Below are positions 44,146 to 57,183 of a stretch of DNA of 64,000 nt, piece after piece. The stretch comes from Cervus elaphus (Eukaryota > Chordata > Mammalia > Artiodactyla > Cervidae). The translations under genes were made by a program, and so were the position numbers. The notes under the pieces are model-generated. The model had not been told where the DNA came from, ran no database searches, and saw only the letters and a program-made list of their open reading frames with translations. The number at the start of each line of letters is the position of its first letter. The first letter of the stretch is position 1. Where the stretch lies: positions 97,760,015 to 97,824,014 of the forward strand of contig NC_057823.1 in the NCBI RefSeq assembly GCF_910594005.1. Reading direction: 5' to 3'.

Positions 44146-45740
44146 GTTTTTCTGTTCCTGATTTTATTTCTAATTTGTGATCACTTGTCCCCGCTGGTCC
44201 TCAGTGCTGCCAGATTCTCTTACTCCATTCTGAAGCCCATTTTATTCTCTGTCCCATAGACTATTATTTCTTACCTTATTTTATTTTTTCAAACCCATTA
44301 TGCTTCTGTCTCAGCTCTTACTCTTGATTTCCATATTACTGAGAAATTAGAAGCAATCAGGAGAGAACTGCTTTAAGATTCCACTCCCACATGTATATCT
44401 TCCAATGAACATTAGCACTAATGTTCACTGTCTTCCTACCTCTTATTACCCATCTACTTCACACCAGCTCACATCCCCTTTTCACTGTTACCTGAGGTCA
44501 TTGCTTTAACATTTGTCCTCTCTTTCTTCTACATCATCAGATTTCCTCACCTCTTAGAATTTTTTCACCATTTCACATGCTGGAACTTCTCTTATCTTAA
44601 AGGTAACAGCAACAAAACTTTCCCTGACTGACTTTCTTTCCTCCTACCATCAGTTTTTCTCCTTATCTTTGGTGTAAACTTCTCTGAGAACTTTCTCTAT
44701 ACTTCCTGCCCCAGATTCTTTAAATTAGTTCTACCTCTGTGTTTTGCTTCTACAACTCCAATGAAACATCTCTTATTAAAGTATCAATCGATTCCAGATT
44801 TTTAAATCCAATGGGAAAATCTCAGTCCTCATGCTTCGTGACCTTCAAAGCATTTGACACCACTGACCCTTTCCTTCTCTTTGATGTACTGTTTCTTGGT
44901 TGGTTTCCTAGACACTGTTGCTTATCGTGTTTTTTTCTATGCCACTAACCTTTACTTATTAGTCATCTTTGCTGGCTATTTATCCCTTCTCATTCTCTGA
45001 TTTCTGAATGATAGAGACCTCAGGTCCTAGTCCTTGGTCCTTTTAGAATTTCTATATACATCCCATTCTGAACGAGTCTAAAGATCTTCACAAGTCTCAT
45101 GGATTATATGTTGATTAACAGTCTGATGGCTTCCAAACTCACTTCCAGGGTGGGCTTTTCTCTGAATTCCAGATTTGACAACTTGAAATTTCTACTGACC
45201 GGTCTGATAGTTTTTTCAAAGTTAGTGTGATCCAAACTGTTTCCTATGTTTTTTCCCAAACCTACTGCTTTCCTAATATTTCTCATCTTGATAAGTTGCA
45301 ACTGCATTCTTCTAGTTGCAGGCAAAATATCTTGACATCATCCTTGACTTTTCTCCTTTTTTATATCCTAGATCCAATCTGTCAAAATCTTACTGGCTGT
45401 ACCTTTGCAATATAACCACAGTATTACTACTTGATATAGCTTCTTCCTTCACCTCCTATATATCTTTACACAAATGCCAGATTCTCATTGGAAGTCAAGG
45501 TAGGTCACATTGAAACTTCATGCCCACTCACAGCAGTCTTTGTCCTTCTCTCCTATTTGGTATTTATTCTTTAGCCCTCATTGCTATTTATCATACTGCA
45601 TATTTTTCTTGTGTACCTTTTATATTGTCCATGAGAACAAAGGTTTTTGTTTGCTTACTATTGTAACCCCAGTGATTAAATAAGTGCCTGACACATATTT
45701 GGAATTTAATAAACATATGTTGGATGAGTAAATTAAAAAA
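44146..45740 (+). mobile_element. Probable ancient LINE-type repeat (family not assigned; 3' end L2-like)
   Basis: CT-rich sequence with 'cctcatgcttcgtgacctt', 'tcctagtccttggtcctttt', 'ttccaaactcacttccaggg' and 'catccttgacttttctcc'. It recalls an old, abundant mammalian repeat. The last part ('aataagtgcctgacacatat', 'tttaataaacatatgttgga') resembles an L2 3' end. Boundaries are soft. Confidence 0.4.
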
Positions 45741-45868
45741 AAATAATACAGAGAATTAGGGAAAGCCAGATATTTAGAGCCATGGGTACAAGAGCAAATA
45801 GGCTCTTGGTTGTTATCTCCATGGTTCTCCTGTGAGTAAAATTTTAGTTTTATGAGGTAGCAGCTTAA

Positions 45869-46072
45869 TAACAATAATAATAACTGGGTACTTATTATGT
45901 GCAGAAGCCAACCCACATATTTTATTCTCTTCTTATTTAAGTTGTATAACCATAAGAAATAGCTATCATTATCTCTGTTTTACAGATGAAGCTAAGTAAC
46001 TTACTCAAATTCACCTTGCTAGCGAATGATTATGCTGGGATTCAATCAGTTCCATCTGACTCCACAATTCAG
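45869..46072 (-). mobile_element. MIR SINE
   Basis: Antisense MIR: 'tacttattatgtgcagaagc', 'tattttattctcttctt', 'tgttttacagatgaagctaa', 'gtaacttactcaaattcacc', 'gctgggattcaatcagttcc'. Confidence 0.82.
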
Positions 46073-47649
46073 TTTTTTTCAACTGCAATACATGGCTTAC
46101 TTTTTGACTCTTGGCTGGTGTTTTGGTTAATGAGGGTATTAATATAGGCAATAAACTTGGCAGAAAAACCAAATGATATGCCATTAAGCCTACTAAGGTC
46201 ATCATTTTCTTTATTACATGAACTTCAGTATTATGCAATTTTAATGTCTTCTTTATTTGTAGGGAGATCTGAATAGCTGAGATGTAGGGCAAGCATTATT
46301 GGCATTTTTAATTGAAAATTAAAGGTTGCTCTGTATCAAATTTGTATCCATGTAATAGTAGAAACAGGTATATTTGACCTTTTTTAGTATAATATTTGGT
46401 TGTTAAAAATGGAATTTTATTTGCTTCGACTATTTTTCTTGCATTTAGGTAGCAATAAAATGAGCCCTCCTGCAGCTAATTTAATAACAGTAAATTCTCA
46501 TGGATGTAATGCAAATATCTGCTGTGAGGCAAAGTCTGCTTCCTTTATTTATTTCTGAATTCATTACATTGATTACACTGTAATGGGATTCAGGGGCTTT
46601 AAAAATGGAAGAGAAAATTGACTAGGTACATGTGAGAGAAAATTAGTGGGCCATTTGCCCCGCATTTCGACCAGACATTGTGATTTTTTTCTGAGATTAG
46701 TAACTCATTCACTTTGGGATTGTGATAAGCGACATAGATTTCACTCAATTTTCCAAATGTAATTTGGAACAGTTTTTTTTTTTCTATTCACATATTTTTA
46801 GTTATGTGATAAAAGGTGTTGATGAAAGGATCTACTTTCACATATAAAACTTCATTTCCTAGATCAAAGAAAATGTTCATTGTAAATCACACCTTTTTGA
46901 GTCATCCAATGGTTTGAGCATTAGAAGAACTGATTCCTAGCTCCAGCTTTCGCATTTTCTTTTTCTCTCTGTGCCCAGATTTCTTCCTCTGGAAACTGAG
47001 CATGATCCTCGTCCTATTTATTTGAGGGACATATTGAAACGTTCATCAGGTAATTTATGACAAATCAGTTTGTAAATTGGAATCTCTATGAAAAATGATA
47101 GTGATTTTATTACTATTGTGTGGCTTAAAGGGATTATTTGCTTTATTGACTCTGTACTTTTACCAAAAATTTATGGTTTTGGCTTATAAAATTTGCCTTT
47201 TTCAGAATAGGTTTTAGTTAATGCAGAATTTCCTGGAGTAAAACGTAAGCCCTTGATGGATTTCTACTATAGCACTGGTAACTGATAAACACCTTAATGC
47301 TTATTCAGATTGTATTTTCTTTTTCATGTTGATTTCTCTTTTGTTACTAAAGTAATTAACATTGACATTTACATTGTTTCTGTTTTTTGTGGTTTTAAAC
47401 AAGGTAATAATGCACATTTTAGTATATAGGTCCTTGCATATTTGTTTAATTTAGTCCAGGTATTCTGATTGACATTATATGTACTTTACAAAAGCGTTTG
47501 CGTACATCCTATTTGGATTAATATGGAAGATCCAAATTCCTTGTTATAAATCCATAATTTTAAATCTATAAAGGGCGCCTCTGTACACATCCCACACTGT
47601 CTGTATAAAGTACTGAAACATAACCAGCTTATGTGTCAAAAGAGCACAT
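46073..47649. other. AT-rich stretch without recognisable repeats
   Basis: About 1.6 kb with no SINE, LINE or gene. 46440-46620 reads like a possible conserved non-coding element and contains the POU-type octamer atgcaaat at 46509-46516. That is an impression, not a demonstrated site. Confidence 0.4.
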
Positions 47650-48365
47650 GAAAGAATAATATTGATTTTTAATTTAATTGTATCATGGTCAGAACATGAT
47701 ACTTCTACTTTTTAAAAAATTTTCCTTTTTTACTTTTTAAAAATATCAAAGCATAGTTGATTTGCAGCATTGTGTTAGTTCCTGGTATGCAGTCTAGTGA
47801 TTCATTATTTTTGAAGATTTTATTCCATTATAGATTGTTTCAAGATAATGGGTATAAATCCCTGTGCTATACAATAAATTCTTGCTGTTTATCTATTTTA
47901 TATATAGTAGTTTGTTAATCAAATATCCATAATTTCTATTTCTAAGGTCACCTTCTGAGACACTAGGGGTTAGGAATTCAACATATGAATTTTGGTGGGG
48001 ATACAGTCTGATCCATAGCAATATCCTAACTTATTTTCTGTCTACTTTTGTATGCGTTATTGAGAGATAGGTATTGAAATCTCTGACTCTAATTAGAGAT
48101 TTGCCTATTTTTATATTTCCTTACAGTTCTGTCAGATTTTGCTTTACATATTTTTAACCTCTATTGTTGGGTATATAACTCTTAGAATTGTTATATTTTT
48201 TGATGAGTTAACTCCTTTTTCATTATGATATAACTTTTTTAAAAAATACTTGGTAAATTTGTGATTTTTTTTGTCCTGAAATTTACTTTGTAAAATATTA
48301 ATATAGACACTAAAGCTTTCTTTTGATTTGTGTTTATCTATATATTTATATTTATGTTATTTGTC
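47650..48365 (-). mobile_element. Old L1 ORF2 fragment, interrupted by an L1 3' piece
   Basis: Antisense L1 ORF2: 'gtatcatggtcagaacatga', then after an interruption 'tattgagagataggtattga', 'aaatctctgactctaattag', 'acagttctgtcagattttgc' and 'gacactaaagctttcttttg'. Positions about 47735-47915 instead resemble an antisense L1 3' region ('tagttgatttgcagcattgt', 'tccctgtgctatacaataaa'). Confidence 0.65.
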
Positions 48366-48841
48366 ATCTTTGCACTTTGTTTTCTCATGTCTCTGTTCTC
48401 ATTTATGAGATATGGATTCCTGGAACTATTTTGTCACATAGGGCCTGTAAAGATTTGGGACAAGATATTTCATAACTTAAACACTTCTCACTATGTGAAG
48501 AGAGCTACAGACCTCACTGGGAGGCTTCATCTATTATTCTGAGCCAGAGAGAATGCGTGTGATACATAAAGAATGAACCTCGGGAGGCACATGAGATGTC
48601 TGAGGTGCCTCCTTGCTTCAGTTGTGCTTCTTCATTGCAGGCATCCTTGAAATTATTAACATAGTTTGAGAGTGAGGAAAATCCCTGACTTGGTGGTAAT
48701 CTGATTCTTGTGACAATCAGACCCTTCATGTTGGCTCATATGAACATTTAGACACATATCTGCAAAAAAGAGAATTTAAAGTTTACTAAAATATTTTGAT
48801 TTCCAGGTCCTGTTTTCCTTGATGGTAGTTGAGGTAGACTT
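48366..48841. other. No recognisable feature
   Basis: Unique-looking sequence; nothing recognised. Confidence 0.45.
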
Positions 48842-49143
48842 AGGGGGAGGTCAGTTCAGTTCAGTTCAGTTGCTCAGTTGTGTCTTGACTTTTTGCAACC
48901 CCAAGGACTGCAGCACGCCGGGCTTCTCTGTCCGTTTCCAACTCCCGGAGCTTATTCAAACTCATGTCCATTGAGTCAGTGATGCCATCTAACCATCTCA
49001 TCCTCTGTTGTCCCCTTCTCCTCCTACCTTCAATCATTCCTAGCATCAGGGTCTTTTCAAACGAGTCAGCTCTTCACATCAGGTGGCCCAAGTATTGGAG
49101 TTTCAGCTTCAGCATCAGTCCTTCCAATGAAGGGGGAGGTCAG
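48842..49143 (-). mobile_element. BovB LINE 3' end with perfect 13-bp target-site duplication
   Basis: agggggaggtcag is found at 48842-48854 and 49131-49143. The element runs from the (tcagt)n end to 'catcagtccttccaatga', where 5' truncation meets the duplication. Confidence 0.96.
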
Positions 49144-51462
49144 GGGAACATAAACTTGCTAACTGAAGGTTTCTTACTCTCCTCAGGTTTCAAGCACATA
49201 AATAGTCAATTTAAAGCTGGCAGTTGTCATTCCATTCAAAGTTCTAATGCCACAGTTTCCCCCTTCTATATGCTAATGTGGGAGCTGGAGATAGGAGGAA
49301 GCCTACTTGCACCCGCTGAGCTGAGGGGTGCTTCCTCTGAGTGTCTTCTGTCTAAATGTTCTCCACACAGTTTCTGCTTTGCTGTAGCTGTTTCATATTG
49401 TGGTACATGATTTTCTGTTAGACTCTCTAATGGTCAGTGGGACAAAACCTGTCCCGTTTCAACTTTATCCTCTCTCATGCTTTGATGCCATTGCCGCTTG
49501 CTAATAAATTGAGGGAATAACAGGGGCTTGGCAAGCCATCCCCTTTTGCTCTACCTGCGGCACCTACTACCCCTTTCAGTTTATCTCTGCCACTCTTGTT
49601 CTTGGCTCTGTTGAAGGAGAGCTTCCTAATGACAAAACCTCTTCAAACCCACTCTCTTCTTCCTGATGCAGTTAAACTCAAGGTGAATACCTAATGGCCG
49701 AGGAGTGTAATGGGACATGATTCTTGAAACTTTGATCAAGAATCCCAAACCCCAACAACAAACAAACAAAAGCAGATCAGGGAGTATTCAGATACTAATC
49801 ATATTTCCAGGATTGTTGGAACTGGATGAAGTTGCAGAGGTAAGTTATTATTTATTGGAAAAAATGCCTACAGTGGTTGCCAGAGGATGGTGCAAATGAT
49901 AGGGCAATTAAGTGAAATAGGGTCATTTAATTCACAGGGTCCTTTTGACTCCCTGTATGCCCAGGGCACTTAACATAGTTCATGTCATATATTGCTTTCA
50001 TTAATTTTATGTTAATTTTTTTGTAGTCCTTTTTTATACATGAAGAATATAAAGTTCCACGGAATAAAGTTACAGCTAAATGTGACAAAGACAGAATGTA
50101 AATCTCAAAGACCCATTCTGTGAATCCCAAGCCTATGTTTGTTCTATCAAATCCTTCTACTGGTTCTAGCAAAGAACCAAAGCTCCTGTCGGCAGAAACT
50201 ACAGGCGATCTGTGTTCTGCTCCGTCAGCACCAGTGCAAAGGAATAAATAGGCTATTGTGCCCCTTGTGGTATTTTTTTCCCATTTAAGTTATGCCTGCT
50301 CACATCTATTTTTCTGATTAAGATCTTATAGGTAGACACATAGGTAGGGATACTACTCTGAGTTCTATATGTCTCTAGGGGAAAAAAAAAACGTGAGATA
50401 AAGTTGAGGATTTGTAAAGGAGGTAGCTATAAATGTACATTGGTGTTTGGGGAGAAACAAAGTAAAACCATTTTTTACAAAGTGTATCCTGGATACCTGA
50501 AAATACAGCGCTACAAAAAATTAAAGTGGGCTCAACAGTTCTTGAGACTTTGACCTAAATCAAAAGGTTTTTGGACAGCTTATGGATTTTTTTTTTCTTC
50601 CCTGAAACTATTGGAAGCCATAGATTTGAAAAGGAATTCACACACATATGATTATCACAGCAGCAATAAACTGTTATCTCTACAGAACAGAAGTAGGCAA
50701 GTCAGTGTTTTGTGGGACCACGTTCCTCAGCCATGGAGATGTCAGGGACTGCTATGTGGGAGACAAACAAAAAACATGGGACATGATATGTGTTACAGGG
50801 CTCACGGTAAAATCTCATCAGCAAAAGCTTCACCAGGTCACTGTAATATTTAAATAAGATGGTTTTATTTTGAATGGTTTAGAAAAAGGAATTTTTGCTC
50901 TTTCTTTTCCAATTTTAACTTAACAAGAAGATATAGCTATGCCAACTAAAATGTTACCATCTGAAGTGTTAATAGTTGCTTCTGCATTTTCCAAATGGCA
51001 CCTCTTTTTGGTAAAGTATTTTAAAGTATGCTTCTCTGAAGTATGTTATGCTTATGTATTTTACAATTTCATGATGTGTTAATATACATTGTAAAAGGTA
51101 CATGCAAATGGAAATTTAAAGCACAAGTAAAATGAAATAAATAATATTTAAAAATTAAAAAAAAAATTTTGCTTTTACTTAAAATACTAGTATTATTACT
51201 AGTAGATATGTAATTGAGTATGTTTCATTCCTTTTGAGAAACTTGGTTTGACACTTTGTGATCTAGTTATTTGAAGGTTTATATCTAAGCTCAGTTTATT
51301 TCACAGCTCGCTTTTAAAAGGTGATAAAGATACCTCAGTGACAAAGATACCTCACCAAGGTAAATTGAGAAAGAAGAAAGAAATGTTATCATTGGCTGTA
51401 TTAATCTATCATGGAATTCATAAAAAAATCGTCTGCCAATTTTGCAAGTTTTAAATTAGTGA
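49144..51462. other. No recognisable feature
   Basis: 2.3 kb of unique-looking sequence with no gene. The frame at 48964-49410 begins inside the BovB and runs out of it, so it is not evidence of a gene. Confidence 0.45.
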
Positions 51463-51893
51463 AGCACAAGTTGGAATCAAGATTACTGGGAGAAATACCA
51501 ATAACCTCAGATATGCAGATGACACCACCCTTATGGCAGAAAGCAAAGAGGAACTAAAGAGCGTCTTGATGAAGCTGAAAGAGGAGAGTGAAAAAGCTGG
51601 CTTAAAACTCAACATTCAGGAAACTAAGATCATGACATCCAGTCCCATCACTTCATGGTAAATAGATGGGGAACAGTGGCAGGCTTTCTTTTCTTGGGCT
51701 CCAAAATCACTGCAGATGACTATAGCCATGAAATTAAAAGATGCTCCTTGGAAGAAAAGCTATGGCAAACTTAGTCAGCATATTAAAAAAAGCACAGAAT
51801 TACTTTGCCGCCAAAAGTCCATCTAGTCAAAGCTATGGTTTTCCCAGTAGTCATGTATGGATGTGAGAGGTGGACTATAAAGAAGGGTGAGCA
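51463..51893 (+). mobile_element. BovB LINE, internal fragment truncated at both ends
   Basis: Covers the RT palm to C-terminus. Intact YADD (51512-51523) sits in NNLRYADDTTLMAESKEELK. The frame ends at a TAA after ITSW ('acttcatggtaaatag'), and small deletions follow. The C-terminal end and 3' UTR are missing: the match stops at 'aagaagggtgagcacta'. Confidence 0.93.
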
Positions 51894-52262
51894 CTAACCA
51901 GTGAACCTGTTGTGGTAGAAAAGAATTTTCTAGTGACTTCTCATATTGTTATAGAGTATTACAAATATTCTACTATTTAATATTTTTGTTTTAGTAAATG
52001 TAACAATACAGTGATATTACAGAGTAACCAGCTGCAGTCTCCCACAAAGGCTGTAACTGGGAGGGAAGGATCATCAAATACTCTCTGATATAGAATTTAT
52101 TCTTTCTGCAGGTTACTTCACAGCTGTGTTGGGACCAACCCACATACGAAATATTAATATGGACAAATTTTTAGATTAAAAATGAATAATGAAGTTAAAA
52201 TCCCAGCAGATTATTCTAAACACCTGGAGATTACCCACTACCCTGGGGAGCACTGAGCTGAA
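51894..52262. other. No recognisable feature
   Basis: AT-rich; nothing recognised. Confidence 0.4.
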
Positions 52263-52446
52263 GCGGTGCTTCTCAAACTTTAGTGTGTGTGAGAATCATC
52301 TAGAAAGAGTATTAAAATAGAAGTCTCTAGGGGCTTCCCAGAGAGATTCTGATTAGGGTCTGAGTGTGACTTGGGAATTAGTAGCTTCTCAAGCATCTTA
52401 GGTATTTCAAAAGTAGTTCCTTAGTAGACTGTACTCTAAGAAACCC
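52263..52446 (+). mobile_element. MER5A-type hAT-Charlie DNA transposon
   Basis: Left end 'gcttctcaaactttagtgtg', centre 'gagagattctgattagggtc', right end 'gtagactgtactctaagaaa'. The layout is that of MER5A, a non-autonomous mammalian hAT element of about 190 bp. Confidence 0.82.
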
Positions 52447-53366
52447 AAACTAAAGGGACTACAAATTTCCCTGTATTTACTTCATAATATTATCCTTGGT
52501 TTAAGATTATTAGCATATCAATTTCAGTTTGAAACTTTGCATAAGTACCCAGGGAATGAAATGGAGTGAATGAATAATGGCTCTTTAATATGTTTAATTA
52601 GAGAGTTTTAATGAATAGGTGGACAACATACACCTTCCTCATCTGTGCATAGAAGTTAATGAATTATAATCCAGGCACCAACCCATAGTCCCATTCCCTG
52701 ACCCCTATAGATAAAATTTCCTTGAGCATGTTGTCATACATTGTAGAGCTCCAATGCCGCAGCTAGATTTCTGGGAATTCTTGAGTAATTTATGTGTTTT
52801 AGTGGTCACTAATACAGGCTTTAAACTCTTATTCTTGTCGGGTCTCATTTCCAGTATCTGATCTGTTCACTCTTTTTTTGTGTGTGTGTGTGCTCTATTC
52901 AGCAAATCAATAATTTTTTCTTTTCCCCAAGTAAACTGCATTGTACTTATACAATGCATTTGGATGTTAGACATCCTTGATCGTCAAAGTTATTTGGTCA
53001 TCCGCACATCAAGACTTTCTCACTGGCCACCTTTGTCCACGGTCTTGGGCCTTTCAGCAGTGAACTGTTTTCCCTCTCCCCACCAAATCCTTCTCTGATT
53101 GTTACAAGTAGTAATTTACTGCTTAATCTGCTTCTTAGTTCTTCCATGTCCAACTGTACTTCAGAGTGATTTCTTATCAATATACCAAATTGTCGTCTAT
53201 ATTGAAGAAGTTACAGAGACTTTAAATTCCCTTTTTTCTCTATCAGCCACCTCTATAAATGGAAGGGAAGGGGAGTGAAGGGAAGATAACTTAGTCTCAG
53301 CTTTGCACTGTCAATGATGCCTTTGGTTTTAGAAAGAAATGACTATAATCAGTGTTTGTTTGCTTT
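52447..53366. other. No recognisable feature
   Basis: Unique-looking. A short (tg)8 lies at 52879-52894 and a poly-T run at about 53363-53376. No gene was seen. Confidence 0.45.
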
Positions 53367-54175
53367 TTTTTTTTTTAAATTGAGGTGAAATTCACATAAC
53401 ATAAAATAGTCCCATTAAAGTGTATGAGTCAGTCGCGCTTTGTACATTCATAAAGTTGTGTAGCCACCACCTCTGTCTAGTTCAAGACATTTTCATCACC
53501 CCAAATGAAACCTCATTCCCATTAAGCAGTTATTCTTTATTTCCCCTTCCCTCCAGCCCCTGACACTGATTTACTTTGTCTCTATGGATTAACCTGTTCT
53601 CGTATTTTATACAAATGAAATCATATAGAATATTATGTTTTGTATCTGGTTTCTTTCACTAAGCAAAATATTTTCAAGATTCACCCATGTTGCAGCATGT
53701 ATCGGTACTTCATTCCTTTTAGTGGCTGAATAAAACTCCATTGTGTGTATATACCATAATTTTTTTATTGAGTCATCTGCTGGTGGCCATTTGGGTTGTT
53801 TCTACCTTTTGGCTATTGAGAATACTGCTACTGTGAACATTCATAAACAAGTATTTTGTTGTATCCTGGTGGCTCAGTTGGTAAAGAGTTCACCTGTAAT
53901 GCAGGAGACCCAGGTTCAATCCCTGGGTTGGAAAGATCCTCTGGAGAAGGAAATAGCAACCTACTCCCGTATTCTTACCTGGAGAATTCCATGGACAGAG
54001 GAGCCCATGGTGTCACAAGAGTCAAACACAACTGAGCGACTTTCACTCACTCATTCAAGTATTTTGAGTACAATTTTGGTTTTAAATATTGTGTTTCATT
54101 TCCTAACATTACTTTCCTTTTTGCACATTTAATAAATTGCTGCAGTGATCTGACATATACCGGAATACTTGAAAT
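53367..54175 (-). mobile_element. Old L1 (L1M-type) 3' UTR, split by a SINE
   Basis: Very typical: 'ttgaggtgaaattcacataa', 'cattttcatcaccccaaatg', 'ttcaagattcacccatgttg', 'tttgggttgtttctaccttt', 'tgtgaacattcataaacaag'. It resumes weakly after the SINE and fades by about 54175. Confidence 0.85.
53859..54055 (+). mobile_element. Bov-tA SINE, 11-bp target-site duplication
   Basis: caagtattttg is repeated at 53848-53858 and 54056-54066. The head lacks its first bases ('ttgtatcctggtggctcagt'). B box 'aggttcaatcc'; tail 'tttcactcactcatt'. Confidence 0.96.
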
Positions 54176-55104
54176 TTTTATACTAATCCTGATTTCGATT
54201 TCTCATTCAGGTAGTTGACTTCTGTTTTAGTTTCTGGTGGTATATGCCTGGGGAGGGACTGGAAATTAATTTCGGTCAATGTTCGAGGCCCTGGATCAGC
54301 TTGTACCTCACTGTGTAAATGAATGTTGGGTCACCAGCTGAAGACATGCAGTTCTTGAAGTCATGCTGAAAGTGGTAATTTGAGGGAAAGTGCCAAAGAA
54401 TACTGGGCTCCAAAGTTGAAGAAAAGAGGGCATTAAAGCCCAGTTCCTGAGACTCAGTGGACATGATTTAAGATAGACACATCTCAGCCTTGTCTCTAAA
54501 TTCTTTTATGTATATGTCCCATCTTTTTTTGTGGTTTGCCTTATCTTTTTCTTGATAACTGTATTAATCATCTAGAGGCTAAGTACTGTCTTCTTATCCC
54601 ATGAATCAGAATCAAAAGATTACTGTCTTCACTTTCATTAGGGATCAGTCATATTGATAAAAAAGGTTATTTAAACTATGTGAGTTTTAGTGTGAGGAAT
54701 CTTCTGCCCTCCATTGGATACATACAAGATAAAAGTAAGAACCAATGGAAAGGAGAGAACACTCTTAACACTCAGTTACAACTTTTGAGTGGAGTTAACT
54801 GCTTGTCTACAAATTTGTATTTTTTTTCTCTAGTCAGTCAATTCCTTCTAAATCTTGCAGTAATTGTATAATCAATGTGGCTGCTTAAACACTTAAGGCA
54901 GATAGTCAGTGAAATTATCTGAAGAGATTGAAATTAACTCTGGGTTACTTTTTATTGTTTGGGAAAAAGACTATGTTTATTGTACATTTGACAGGTTTTA
55001 TTTGTTGATTTATTTGAGGGAGTCAAAATTTAAGCAAATAAACATTGTTAAAGGGAGAATATTGCTTATATTGAATATTAAGAATTTTAAGTAGATTCCT
55101 TTTA
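54176..55104. other. No recognisable feature
   Basis: AT-rich unique-looking sequence; short frames only. Confidence 0.45.
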
Positions 55105-55884
55105 TTGATTGTCAATTTTTGCCTGTTTTCTGATGTATAATTTACATAAAATTGTATGTATGTACCTGCTAATTTGATGTGCATTTACATTGTGAAATAA
55201 TTATTACCACAAATAAATTAACTCATATATCCACCATTTTACAGTTACCTGTTTTTTGTTGTGGTGGTGGTGAAACACTTGTTTACTTTCTTAGCGAACT
55301 TCATGTACACATGAAATATTATTAAATATAGGTAACATACTGTACATTAGACTCTCAGAATTTATTCATCTTATAATAAAAATTTTATAGCCTTTGACCA
55401 ACATCTTCTTGTAACCACTACTCTATCCTTTTGTTTTGGGTTCAGCTTTTAGATTTCACATATAGCTGAGATCCCACAGATTTGTCTTCTTTCTCTTGCT
55501 TATTTTACTTAGTGTAACGCCCAATCCATGTTGTTGCAAATAGCAGAATTTCCTTTTTTCTTGTGGCTGAATATTAATATTCTATTGTGTATATTTACCA
55601 CATATTCTTTACCCATTCATCTGTTAATAAACACTTGGCTGGTTTCCATGTCTTGGTTATTGTAAATAATACTTCAGTGACAGAGAAGTATAAATATATC
55701 TTTGAGATAGTGATTTCATTTCCTTTGGATGTATACCCACAAGTAGGATTGCTGGATCATAGCGTAGTTCTATTTTTATTTTTTGCAGAATCTCCGTACT
55801 TTTTTTCATATGGCTGTATCAATTTATAGTCTCACCAACAGTGTACAAGGATTCCCATTTCTCCATGTCCGCAGCAGCATTGAT
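55105..55884 (-). mobile_element. Old L1 3' UTR fragment
   Basis: Antisense landmarks: 'gatgtgcatttacattgtga', 'aactcatatatccaccattt', 'gtaaccactactctatcctt', 'ctgttaataaacacttggct', 'gatgtatacccacaagtagg' and 'tctcaccaacagtgtacaag'. It is broken off by BovB. Confidence 0.82.
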
Positions 55885-57150
55885 CAGTTCAGTTCAGTCG
55901 TGTCTGACTGTTTGTCACCCCATGGACTGCAGCACGCCAGGCCTCCCTGTCCATCACCAACTCCCAGAGCTTGCTCAAACTCATGTCCATTGAGTCAGTG
56001 ATGCCATCCAACCATCTCATCAACTGTCGTCCCCTTCTCCTCCTGCCCTCAATCTTTCCGAGCAACAGAGTCTTTTCCAATGAGTCAGTTCTTTGCATCA
56101 GATGGCCAAAGTATTGGAATTTCAGCTTCAGCATCAGTCCTTCCAATGAATATTCAGGACTGATTTCCTTTAGGATTGAGTGGTTTGATTTCCTTGAGGT
56201 CCAAGGGACTCTCAAGAGTCTTCTCCAACACCACAGTTCAAAGACGCCAATTCTTTGGTGCTCAGATTTCTTTATGGTCCAACTCTCACATCCATACATG
56301 ACTACTGGAAAAACCATAGCTTTGACTATATGGACCTTTGTAAGCAAAGTAATATCTCTGCTTTTTAATGTGCTGTCTAGGTTGATCATAACTTTTCTTC
56401 CAAGCAGCAAGTGTCTTTTAATTTCATGGCTGCAGTCACCATCTGCAGTGATTTTGGAGCCCAAGAAAATAAGCGGTCACTGTTCCCATTGTTTTCCCAT
56501 CTATTTGCCATGAAGTGATGGGACCGGATGCCATGATCTTAGTTTTCTGAATGTTGAATTTTAAGCCAGGTTTTTCACTCTCCTCTTTCACTTTCATCAA
56601 GAGGCTCTTTAGTTCCTCTTCACTTTCTGCCATAAATGTGGTGTCATCTGCATATCTGAGGTTATTGATATTTCTCCCAGTAATCTTGATTCCAGCTTGT
56701 GCTTCATCAAGGCTGACATTTTGCCTGATGTACTCTGCATATAAGTTAAATAAACAGGGTGACAATATACAGCCTAAAGATACTCCTTTCCCAATTTGGA
56801 ACCAGTCTGTTGTTCCATGTCCAATTCTAACTGTTGCTTCTTCACCTGCATTTGGATTTCTCAGGAGGCAGGTAAGGTGGTCTGGTATTCCCATCTCTTT
56901 AAGAATTTTCCACAGCTTTTTGTGACCCACACAGTCAAAGGCGTTGGTGTAATGAATAAAGCAGAAGTAGATGTTTTTCTGGAACTCTTTTGCTTTTTCT
57001 ATGATCCAACAGATGTTGGCAATTTGATCTCTGGTTCCTCTGCCTTTTCTAAATCCAGCTTGAACATCTGGAAGTTCACAGTTCACATACTGTTGAAGCC
57101 TGACTTGGAGAATTTTGAGCATTACTTTGCTAGTGTGTGAGATGAGTGCA
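55885..57150 (-). mobile_element. BovB LINE, 1.27 kb, best-preserved reading frame in the window
   Basis: Minus strand. An open frame of 228 codons (57122-56436) covers most of the reverse transcriptase: GFRKGRGTRDQIANI, LWKILKEMGIPDHLTCLL, LSPCLFNLYAEYI and catalytic YADD (56643-56654). A second open frame of 191 codons (56464-55889) covers the C-terminus to the 3' UTR. A single indel near 56455-56475 separates them. Motif A reads FIHYTNAFDCVGH where other copies have FIDYAKGFDCVDH, so the catalytic aspartate is histidine (codon 56952-56954). The enzyme would be inactive even with the frame joined. The endonuclease is absent through 5' truncation. The copy sits in an old L1. Confidence 0.95.
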
Positions 57151-57183
57151 ACTGTGTGCTAGTTTGATGGTATTTTTTGTGAA

